64,000 nt of DNA from Candidatus Pantoea varia (GTDB taxonomy: Bacteria; Pseudomonadota; Gammaproteobacteria; Enterobacterales; Enterobacteriaceae): contig NZ_FOVG01000001.1 of NCBI RefSeq assembly GCF_900115075.1, positions 372,001-436,000 on the forward strand, read 5' to 3'. Made by a program: the position numbers and the translations under genes. The notes under the pieces were generated by a model, which did no database searches, was not told where the DNA came from, and saw only the letters and a program-made list of their open reading frames with translations. Below, piece by piece: positions 58,442 through 64,000 of the stretch. Each line of letters begins with the position of its first letter. The first letter of the stretch is position 1.

Positions 58442-58924
58442 TTAACTCTCTTTATTGCTTTTAATGTCCCATCCTGACTGTGTTTCTGCGCCTTTACCAC
58501 CGCTTGCTGACTGTTCCCAATACTGTGTTTTAACTTTTGATGCCTGGAATTGATAAGAGACCCCTATCAGGTCACGACTTGTAGTGCCATTAAAAATTAC
58601 ATTGGTAATAAGAACGTCTTCAAGTGTAATGCGGCAGTACTCGATTTGACTCCCACCGGCCTTACACACCGAAAGCTCTACCTTGCCAATATGCTTGCCA
58701 TTAGATACATAGCGCATTATTGCTGGAGTAGCTTTGTCTATGTGTGTCTGAACAGAGAGATCACGATACTGAACCTTTCCTGCACCACCTCCGCCTCCAA
58801 CTGTCATGTTCCCTGGCTGGTTCGCGCCCCATGTGAAAGATTCAATAGCAATCCAGTCTTTATGGTTACTGTCCTGTGATTCACCTGTAATGCCATCAAT
58901 TTTTAAGAAGAGATCTGTACTCAT
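58442..58924 (-). CDS. hcp: Type VI secretion tube protein Hcp (orphan)
   Basis: 160 residues, Hcp1 family. Hcp hexamers stack into the tube that is expelled by a type VI system and carry small effectors in their lumen. Family features: MSTDLFLKIDGITGES, WIAIESFTWGANQPG, KVQYRDLSVQTHIDKATPAI, the E-Y-C-R-ITLEDVLITN strand and DLIGVSYQFQ. AAAGGA precedes the ATG. No other type VI structural gene is in the window, so it must work with a system encoded elsewhere. It is divergent from the DUF4225 gene across 82 bases, the usual design of an effector cassette delivered by its own Hcp. Confidence 0.95.
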   Translation of the reverse strand: MSTDLFLKIDGITGESQDSNHKDWIAIESFTWGANQPGNMTVGGGGGAGKVQYRDLSVQTHIDKATPAIMRYVSNGKHIGKVELSVCKAGGSQIEYCRITLEDVLITNVIFNGTTSRDLIGVSYQFQASKVKTQYWEQSASGGKGAETQSGWDIKSNKES

Positions 58925-59006
58925 AGCTGGTCCTTTTGCTTTCCCTGTGATGGGTAATCTGATTAAATAAACTTAACGATACTTATAATGACATAAAGGC
59001 ACAGTC

Positions 59007-59798
59007 ATGGACTACTGGAAAGCAGACCGATTCAAGGATTACTTTCTGACTATGGCTCATGCTGAGGCAAATCAGCTGCTTAGCAATGCTAATCACCTTT
59101 CTCACATCTATCTTAAAGACGGATTTAATAGGTTACAGTTCCAGGATAACGTTAAAGCTTTCGTTAACGCTCAGCTTAACGTTATCCGTTCAGACTCCAC
59201 TGATGATCAATGCCAGGAGTGCATCCAAAATCTCAAAAAGGAAAATGAATACCTTACGATTCAGGACAGAATGCTCAGAGCTGGAACAGCTGCGGTTCAT
59301 GCTTCGGTACAATTAGTCAGGAATGGAGATTTTTGGGGCTATGTGATCAATGGTGTTGGGGTAGTGCTAAGCGGCATGCAGGTAATAGCCGGTGTATCAG
59401 TGATAGGTGCTTCCCTTGCGTCAGGGACAATCATAGGTTCTGCCTTTGGGGGAATGTTGGTTCTGCATGGACTCAACGGGTTTCAGGAGTCTGTTGAGAA
59501 CCTGGTGTATGGCAAAACTGATAGTGTGGGATTACTCAAACAGGGTTATGTAGCAACAGCTGAGTTTTTAGGATTCGATCAGAGGGTTGGGCAGTTAGCA
59601 TACAGTTCAATGGACCTGGCACTGTCTCTCTATGGCATCGTGCGTCTGGTACAAAAACCTGAGGCCTGGCGTCTCTACTATTTTCTTAATACCGACTACG
59701 TTCGCGGGATTAAGGAAATGAGCAGAAAAGAGCTGTTCATTGAAGTCTATAATGACGCTTCAGCCATTAAATCAATCTCTGATACTTACAAAGAGTGA
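59007..59798 (+). CDS. DUF4225 protein, candidate type VI effector
   Basis: 263 residues. The N-terminal 100 residues are helical and polar. The middle (about 105-160) has long Gly-rich hydrophobic helices (YVINGVGVVLSGMQVIAGVS, SLASGTIIGSAFGGMLVL) suited to membrane insertion. The end WRLYYFLNTDYVRGIKEMSR is the DUF4225 signature. AAAGGC precedes the ATG. Location next to an orphan hcp and tail-overlap with a small membrane protein suggest a toxin, perhaps membrane-acting. The toxin role is an inference from context; no catalytic residues are apparent. Confidence 0.75.
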   Translation: MDYWKADRFKDYFLTMAHAEANQLLSNANHLSHIYLKDGFNRLQFQDNVKAFVNAQLNVIRSDSTDDQCQECIQNLKKENEYLTIQDRMLRAGTAAVHASVQLVRNGDFWGYVINGVGVVLSGMQVIAGVSVIGASLASGTIIGSAFGGMLVLHGLNGFQESVENLVYGKTDSVGLLKQGYVATAEFLGFDQRVGQLAYSSMDLALSLYGIVRLVQKPEAWRLYYFLNTDYVRGIKEMSRKELFIEVYNDASAIKSISDTYKE

Positions 59799-60124
59799 CC
59801 ATGTTTTTTCATGAATCTGTAAGCTTTAAATGCAGGTTTCAAAGGTACAAATATATATAAAATAACGAAACCTGCTAAAAGCGTGATTGAATACGAAACA
59901 AGGTTTTCTTGTGTACCACTGCGAATGGTATAGATGAGCCCTGCGAGAAGGATTGCTATTAATATCATCGCAACTATGAATCTTTTCTTTAACTGTGAAA
60001 GGAGCCAGGGATAAGGATAACCGTCTTTCTCAGCATGCTGACGTATCACAGAGACTTCTTTTGGAGTAAAGCCTTCTTTTACAAGCATTTCTTCGATTTG
60101 CATTTTGTTCATAATGATCGTCAT
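59786..60124 (-). CDS. Small two-helix membrane protein, candidate immunity protein for the DUF4225 protein
   Basis: 112 residues. A soluble start (MQIEEMLVKEGFTPKEVSVI) is followed by two membrane helices (FIVAMILIAILLAGLIYTI and SYSITLLAGFVILYIFVPL) and a basic end. It is convergent with the DUF4225 gene and the two coding ends overlap by 13 bases. An inner-membrane protein encoded next to a membrane-type toxin is the expected form of immunity. The start could be ATG 60124 or 60112; neither has a strong ribosome site. Confidence 0.65.
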   Translation of the reverse strand: MTIIMNKMQIEEMLVKEGFTPKEVSVIRQHAEKDGYPYPWLLSQLKKRFIVAMILIAILLAGLIYTIRSGTQENLVSYSITLLAGFVILYIFVPLKPAFKAYRFMKKHGHSL

Positions 60125-60184
60125 TCATTTGTCTTACGATATTCTGATTGTAACTCATTACTTAAGCCTCATACAAACCTGACA

Positions 60185-60210
60185 GGCCTTTGAAAGGCCC
60201 CTGGTTTTTT
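60185..60210 (+). terminator. Hairpin with T-run, plus-strand terminator candidate
   Basis: GGCCTTT-GAAAGGCC forms a short stem and is followed by CCTGG and six T. It would stop plus-strand transcripts reading through from the DUF4225 gene, some 390 bases after its stop. Confidence 0.4.
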
Positions 60211-60299
60211 AGAAATGGTTCCCTGGCGCTAACATTTGCGCATAAAATATGTGTTTTGAAATTCCGGTAGAAAATGAGCTTGTTAATTATTGAATTCAG

Positions 60300-60632
60300 T
60301 TAAGGTGATACTTTCCAGTTCCCACCATTTTTCGTGAATTTGAATTCAGCTACGGTTTGCTTCTCGCCCATCATTGGCAGAGTAATGTCTGTATCAACTT
60401 TGCATAGGTATGTACCTTTTGCCTCTGACGCCTTGCAGGAAACCTTTTCAGCTTTGTTCAGAGTTGTGAGCATGTCTTTGCTGTTCTCACCGAACCGTTG
60501 TCTGGCTTGCTGGTTTGTGTGGTCAATGTTTTCCTGCATAGCTTTTTGAATCTCTGAAGAGGAAGGCTCGCTGTCGCAGCCGGTAAGCAAAACTGCCAAA
60601 GTCAGGACTGCAACTGTTGAAATTTTATTCAT
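60300..60632 (-). CDS. Small lipoprotein
   Basis: 110 residues. The signal MNKISTVAVLTLAVLLTGCD carries the lipobox LLTGC (acylated Cys 19); Asp follows Cys, which in enterobacteria tends to keep a lipoprotein in the inner membrane. The mature part has two further Cys (KVSCKASEAKGTYLCKVD) that could form a disulphide, and a C-terminal strand-rich region (EFKFTKNGGNWKVSP). AAGGGA precedes the ATG. The function is unknown. It lies 28 bases from the next minus-strand gene's stop and is probably co-transcribed with it. Confidence 0.8.
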   Translation of the reverse strand: MNKISTVAVLTLAVLLTGCDSEPSSSEIQKAMQENIDHTNQQARQRFGENSKDMLTTLNKAEKVSCKASEAKGTYLCKVDTDITLPMMGEKQTVAEFKFTKNGGNWKVSP

Positions 60633-60660
60633 TTCTTAATCCCTTATTTGATATTGATGA

Positions 60661-61332
60661 TTATTGTGTTGCTGTGGTTTTGTTGAGTGTCTGGTCAAAA
60701 ATTTCACACCACCGTTTTAACTGCATTTCCGTATCGCGGATCCCGCGTTCATGGTGGAACCGGCCTTTACGGGGGTGAAATTTGATCTGCCACTCCGGGA
60801 ATTCAATGTCTCTAACCTGGATAAAGAATCCTGAATTCTCAAAGTTCTTTAAGCGGGTAGTGTTGTTATGGCCCTTTGCGCCTAGCATACCGGGAATATC
60901 AAATGCAACGATTTCACCTCCAGCGGCTAAGTGATACCGCCAGCCTTTAACGTCACTGAACTTGTAAGCTTTCTTGCGCTTACCAGCTTCCAGGGTCAGC
61001 AGCTCTCGGTTGGTATCAATGGTCATTTTGCTGTCCTGGAATTCATGGCTCCACAATCCGTTGTCATTAACGTTCAGCAGGTCAATAGTGGAGGCGTTTG
61101 CCCTTTTATGCGTGTATGACACATATGCCGTGAGGAGTAAGAAAAAGGCAGGTAGTGTCCACATGAACAGTAACCCTGCAGTGTCTTTTGGATTTGAATC
61201 AGTCAGAATCCAAAAAATCACTACCACAACAATCCAGAACCTAATCGAACGAAAGAACGATGGTTTACGCACTTTCTGTCCGCTCAAAGCCGCTGTGTCC
61301 ATTTTCTGCACCTTTAATTTAAAGTCGCTCAT
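60661..61332 (-). CDS. DUF4755-like membrane protein
   Basis: From ATG 61332 it is 223 residues: MSDFKLKVQKMDTAALSGQK, two membrane helices (FWIVVVVIFWILT and LLFMWTLPAFFLLLTAYVS) and a soluble domain with KMTIDTNRELLTLEAGKRKK and EWQIKFHPRKGRFHHERG. The frame can be extended to GTG 61398. Pattern and size recall DUF4755, a family of unknown function found on enterobacterial mobile DNA. It lies upstream of the lipoprotein gene on the same strand. Confidence 0.6.
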   Translation of the reverse strand: MSDFKLKVQKMDTAALSGQKVRKPSFFRSIRFWIVVVVIFWILTDSNPKDTAGLLFMWTLPAFFLLLTAYVSYTHKRANASTIDLLNVNDNGLWSHEFQDSKMTIDTNRELLTLEAGKRKKAYKFSDVKGWRYHLAAGGEIVAFDIPGMLGAKGHNNTTRLKNFENSGFFIQVRDIEFPEWQIKFHPRKGRFHHERGIRDTEMQLKRWCEIFDQTLNKTTATQ

Positions 61333-61493
61333 AACTAGCTGATTGGTAACTGCTTTTACGACGCATTTTTGAACGAGTTCAAAACTTAAGCAAATCACTT
61401 GTACCGATCGATGATCCCCTTTTGATAGGTATTGACTATCATATGCAGTTTATCGATCTGTAAAAACGATCAATTGTTTGTGCAAATAAGAAC

Positions 61494-62765
61494 TTAGGCT
61501 GAAAAATTGCTTTGAGGCAGTAGGTTAACGAAAGGCCTTTTTATGCGCTCAGCCAGTATTTCGCTGTTATCTGGTAGTTCAGATAACGCAGGTTCAGCTG
61601 AGAGGACTGCATGAACTGTCGAAAATGAAGATTTTCTGTGGACAAGTGTTTTGCCTGTCTTCTTCAGCATGTCTATGAAAGCGGACAAGTAAGGAATGCT
61701 CAGCAGCCATCTCAATACCCTTGTCATGAAGAAGTCAGCGCTTCTGGTTTGCTCGCTTGGCATACGCGTCATGTCGAGCAGTGTCTGCGCTTCGGTTGTC
61801 TCTGACGCTTCAACTCCATGTTCATACATAGGAGGAGACGTAAGTTCGGATTCTAAAGCAGATGGTAATGACGGTGTAATTACTACATTAGTAGCTTCTA
61901 TCTTTGGATCACTCGTCTCATTATTTCCCATAGCCGTAGCTTTCAAATCAAAGAGCAGAGGATTGTCACGTTCAGGTTCGTAGCGGAGCTTCGCTTGCAG
62001 GTTGGCCCACGAGTAAGACTTTCCCAGTTGGGAAGCTTTGAACGCAATTCCTGCATATTCAAATGAGAAACCATTCATGCGCCCAGAGGTAGCAATATTA
62101 GGCACGGGCGTTATGCCGTGCTCGCGAAGTACTTCAATGAAGCGAGGAATATTGTTGGCAGTTATAAGAAGCTCATCGATAGTGTTCTGCAGGAACGTCT
62201 TGGGGCTTGGCTGACCTTCGCGTTTCTCTTTCTGTTCCTCGTTGCGAGACAGCTTCTTGCGCATTCTGGTAGGGGAAGAGCTATGCGAAGGAGAGGGGCC
62301 TTTAGTTCTTGTCAGGCAATAATCTTTTTCAAGTTCATGGATTAGACGTGTACTGGTCAAGTTTTCATTCCTACCCAGATAAAGCTTTCCACCAATGAGG
62401 TCTACTCTGCTGGCAATGATATGAATGTGCTGGCCGGCCTCGTCGTCATGTAGGACATAACAACGTAGGTGAGTGTCACTGAATCCCATATGCTTCATGT
62501 AGTCGTCAGCAAATGAAACCCATTGTTTAGTAGCAAGTGATTCACCGTGGGGTAGACGAAGTGAGTTATGCCATACAGGTTTCAGTACGTCTGTACGAAG
62601 TGAAGCTGAGGCGTCGAACTCAGCTATCAACTCAGTTGCTGAAGCGCCAAGCATGTTCCCCCCTAAAACCACCGGGTCAGTTTTATGGTGCTTTCCAGGC
62701 TTCAACGCGTATAGAACAACTCCTGCGAAGCTCTTACCGCGTTTGATCTTCTGCATGCCCTTCAT
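61494..62765 (-). CDS. Relaxase (MobA/VirD2-type mobilisation nuclease)
   Basis: 423 residues. It nicks the transfer origin and stays bound to the 5' end during conjugative transfer. Motif III, the metal-binding H-x-H, is clear in GQHIHIIASRVD (about 112-114). A candidate nucleophile region is at the N-terminus (KSFAGVVLYALKPGKHHKTD, Tyr about 20). GMNNGFSFEYAGIAFKASQLG-type text (SGRMNGFSFEYAGIAFKASQ) is typical of the C-terminal side in this relaxase group. It overlaps the MobC-like gene by 32 bases. No mating-pair genes are in the window, so the island would be mobilised by a helper element. Confidence 0.87.
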   Translation of the reverse strand: MKGMQKIKRGKSFAGVVLYALKPGKHHKTDPVVLGGNMLGASATELIAEFDASASLRTDVLKPVWHNSLRLPHGESLATKQWVSFADDYMKHMGFSDTHLRCYVLHDDEAGQHIHIIASRVDLIGGKLYLGRNENLTSTRLIHELEKDYCLTRTKGPSPSHSSSPTRMRKKLSRNEEQKEKREGQPSPKTFLQNTIDELLITANNIPRFIEVLREHGITPVPNIATSGRMNGFSFEYAGIAFKASQLGKSYSWANLQAKLRYEPERDNPLLFDLKATAMGNNETSDPKIEATNVVITPSLPSALESELTSPPMYEHGVEASETTEAQTLLDMTRMPSEQTRSADFFMTRVLRWLLSIPYLSAFIDMLKKTGKTLVHRKSSFSTVHAVLSAEPALSELPDNSEILAERIKRPFVNLLPQSNFSA

Positions 62766-63120
62766 GAGAGGGGATACTCCATAGATCAGCGGTAAGTAAA
62801 CGTGAGCGAAGATCAGTGATTTGACGCTTCACAGCAAAGAGTTCTGTCTTGGTCAGAGGGCTACATGATTGTTTTGCGTTGAGGTGATTAACAATTACGT
62901 TTAGGCTGCGGTTTATTTCGCCAAACGTTTTCCATGCTGCTTTGTTGATCTCAGGAACGATAACAGGTTGGTTTTTCATGAAGCACATGCGAAGCCACTC
63001 GCCTTTGGCGTATTGTTGACGCTCTTGATCCAAAATATTTAGCTCTGAGTTATTGAGTCTGACGCTGACGCAATGAATACGTAGATTCTCTGCGAGGGGA
63101 GGGTGATATATTTTATTCAT
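62734..63120 (-). CDS. mobC: MobC-like relaxosome accessory protein
   Basis: 128 residues from ATG 63120, which has AAAAGGAG in front; 9 upstream codons lack a ribosome site. The pattern is that of MobC proteins: VSVRLNNSELNILDQERQQY (ribbon-helix-helix-like DNA binding), EWLRMCFM, then INRSLNVIVNHLNAKQ. Such proteins bind oriT and help the relaxase. It is translationally coupled to the relaxase by overlap. Confidence 0.8.
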   Translation of the reverse strand: MNKIYHPPLAENLRIHCVSVRLNNSELNILDQERQQYAKGEWLRMCFMKNQPVIVPEINKAAWKTFGEINRSLNVIVNHLNAKQSCSPLTKTELFAVKRQITDLRSRLLTADLWSIPSHEGHAEDQTR

Positions 63121-63140
63121 AGGAACTCCTTTTCTAAATA

Positions 63141-63161
63141 TAAGCATAATCCTTATGCCTA
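63141..63161. promoter_or_regulatory. Inverted repeat in front of the mobilisation genes (operator or oriT part)
   Basis: TAAGCATAA-TCC-TTATGCCTA is a 9-bp inverted repeat with one mismatch, 21 bases upstream of the MobC-like start. Relaxosome genes are usually next to their transfer origin and self-regulated through it. A TATCC at 63171 is faintly like the nic region of RK2-type origins, but I cannot place a nick site. Confidence 0.35.
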
Positions 63162-63236
63162 ATTCATTTATATCCGATAGCTGAATTATGTCAACGGTTT
63201 AGATGTTGATCTACCTTTTACAACCGAAGAGCAGAA

Positions 63237-63277
63237 AAAGCAAGGCTACTCAGCTTCGCTGAGTTAGCTCTTGCTTT
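63237..63277 (-). terminator. Strong minus-strand terminator upstream of the mobilisation genes
   Basis: AAAGCAAG-GCTA-CTCAGC pairs with GCTGAG-T-TAGC-T-CTTGCTTT, an 18-bp stem with only two single-T bulges and a 3-base loop. It is followed on the minus strand by CTTTTTCTG. A terminator here implies a minus-strand transcript starting between 63280 and 63630. Confidence 0.7.
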
Positions 63278-63312
63278 AGAATAGAAATAATTTTTATAGC
63301 AATGTAAGTTTC

Positions 63313-63468
63313 TTATTTTAATTGGCGATTGTCAGTGGTCTCAGCCTGCTTTGTTGTTGTACTTTTTGGAGCAAGGAAACGCTTTTTAGAATACTTCAGA
63401 CCTGAACTGAACTTCTCAGACTCCTTCAACTCCCATTCTCGCTGTCGGTAGCATAACGTGAGCCGCAA
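63313..63468 (-). CDS. Possible small basic protein (51 residues, TTG start)
   Basis: TTG 63468 follows AAGGGAG closely and opens a Lys/Arg-rich peptide (RLTLCYRQREWELKESEKFS, later KKRFLAPKSTTTKQ). The stop is 35 bases before the strong terminator at 63237-63277, which supports real transcription. The ribosome-site spacing is short and no family is recognised, so it may instead be a non-coding transcript. No other gene is seen between the MobC-like gene and the methyltransferase. Confidence 0.35.
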   Translation of the reverse strand: MRLTLCYRQREWELKESEKFSSGLKYSKKRFLAPKSTTTKQAETTDNRQLK

Positions 63469-63591
63469 GCTCTCCCTTCGAACTCTTTACTCAGCTGTGT
63501 ATTACTGTGTATGTATAAAGTGAAAATATAATAGAGATCACAATACCTGACAGAGACATGAACAGATTTTCGCTACCCGCTGGGTCAAATG

Positions 63592-63608
63592 AGTGATATA
63601 GTATCACT
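63592..63608. promoter_or_regulatory. Palindromic operator in front of the cytosine methyltransferase
   Basis: AGTGATA-TAG-TATCACT is a perfect 7-bp inverted repeat, 22 bases before the methyltransferase ATG and placed where a promoter should be. A site of this form suits a dimeric repressor, a restriction-control protein or the methylase's own N-terminal helix-turn-helix. GGGGG precedes the ATG. Confidence 0.5.
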
Positions 63609-63630
63609 ATTGTTATCCATAGGGGGTTTT

Positions 63631-64000
63631 ATGTCTGAATTAGTAATTGCACGTGATCTCTTTGAGAAATCCGCGGGTGAAACAAAAAAAAAGAAAAACA
63701 GTGATCGGCAACTGGTTGAAAAAATTTTGGAAGTTTATAGTCAAAAGCATGTTGCTGAATCACTCAGGAAAGTTGGTGATAACGATTGGAGTAGGGAAAC
63801 GCTTAACCGCTGGATTAATGATAAATGTGAAGCAAAGCTGTTAACTGAAGGTGAGGTTTTTTTACTCAAAAACATGCTTCCAGAACCACCAGAAAACCAT
63901 CCGAACTATGCTTTCCGGTTCATTGATCTCTTTGCAGGAATTGGCGGAATTCGTAAAGGCTTTGAAGCTATAGGAGGACAGTGCCTATTTACAAGCGAAT
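63631..64000 (+). CDS. dcm: Dcm-type DNA (cytosine-5-)-methyltransferase, 5' part
   Basis: The first 123 residues are visible. After a variable start of about 30 residues comes an N-terminal helical extension ([34 protein letters not shown]) as in E. coli Dcm, then [20 protein letters not shown], the AdoMet-binding motif I, nearly identical to Dcm, and [16 protein letters not shown]. It should methylate the inner C of CCWGG if the target domain beyond the window agrees. Being on a mobile island it may be part of an EcoRII-like restriction set or a stray protective methylase. Confidence 0.9.
   Translation, partial: MSELVIARDLFEKSAGETKKKKNSDRQLVEKILEVYSQKHVAESLRKVGDNDWSRETLNRWINDKCEAKLLTEGEVFLLKNMLPEPPENHPNYAFRFIDLFAGIGGIRKGFEAIGGQCLFTSE

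Larger units (their letters stand above)
44904..64000. mobile_element. Composite genomic island in tRNA-Pro (left part; continues past window)
   Basis: It begins at the tRNA-Pro 3' remnant. Base composition drops sharply from the GC-rich core, most strongly in the 47-59 kb part. Contents include an AlpA regulator, three tyrosine recombinases, a relaxase with MobC-like partner, a CHAT protease, Hcp with a DUF4225 gene, and a cytosine methyltransferase. No core gene is present. The right end and the integrase expected to act at the tRNA are not in the window. Confidence 0.85.

Noticed and set aside
44904..64000. CRISPR array near the CHAT protease, as in type III-E systems
   Set aside because: No short direct repeats with spacers and no cas or gRAMP gene were found in the window.

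Overview
The window is chromosomal DNA from an enterobacterium. It runs from a GC-rich core (1 to about 44.9 kb) into an AT-richer, acquired island (about 44.9 kb to the window end). The core order gyrA, rcsC, rcsB-rcsD, ompC, apbE, alkB, yojI, together with a micF RNA upstream of ompC, is that of Enterobacterales. The giant type I-secreted adhesin locus inserted between rcsD and ompC, and general protein similarity recalled from memory, suggest Erwiniaceae (Pantoea/Erwinia-like). The genus is an inference.

Core, left to right: the 3' two-thirds of gyrA with its terminator; a strongly folding inverted-repeat element; the Rcs phosphorelay (hybrid kinase rcsC, convergent with rcsD-rcsB); an MFS exporter; then a large adhesin locus. 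This locus has a 6006-residue BapA-type protein with about 54-55 tandem Ig-like repeats, a 645-residue paralogue with the same repeat type, and a complete type I secretion system (TolC-like outer membrane protein, LapB/HlyB-type ABC transporter, HlyD-type adaptor). Next come micF/ompC, two very small membrane-type ORFs, apbE-alkB-yojI, a secreted type-B carboxylesterase, an EntD-type phosphopantetheinyl transferase and two small ORFs.

At 44904-44926 there is a 23-bp copy of the 3' end of tRNA-Pro (minus strand) without the rest of the tRNA. It sits beside what looks like the tRNA's own terminator. This is the expected left attachment site of an island inserted in a tRNA-Pro gene. The intact tRNA, and probably a P4-type integrase, should lie beyond the right end of the window.

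The island is composite. It carries: (a) a DUF4062 protein facing a DUF6387-like gene, an AlpA regulator and small unknowns; (b) an operon of three overlapping tyrosine recombinases plus a small coiled-coil protein, followed by an unknown gene and a 1268-residue CHAT-protease protein; (c) a type VI secretion set of Hcp, a DUF4225 protein and a small two-helix membrane protein that looks like an immunity protein; (d) a lipoprotein and a DUF4755-like membrane protein; (e) a mobilisation pair (relaxase and MobC-like) with a candidate transfer origin; (f) the start of a Dcm-type cytosine methyltransferase behind a perfect palindrome. The recombinase operon with a candidate defence gene and an interbacterial-competition gene set as cargo is the most likely place for a little-described system. 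It resembles the published gamma-mobile-trio idea (recombinase genes carrying defensive and offensive cargo), but membership needs a profile search.
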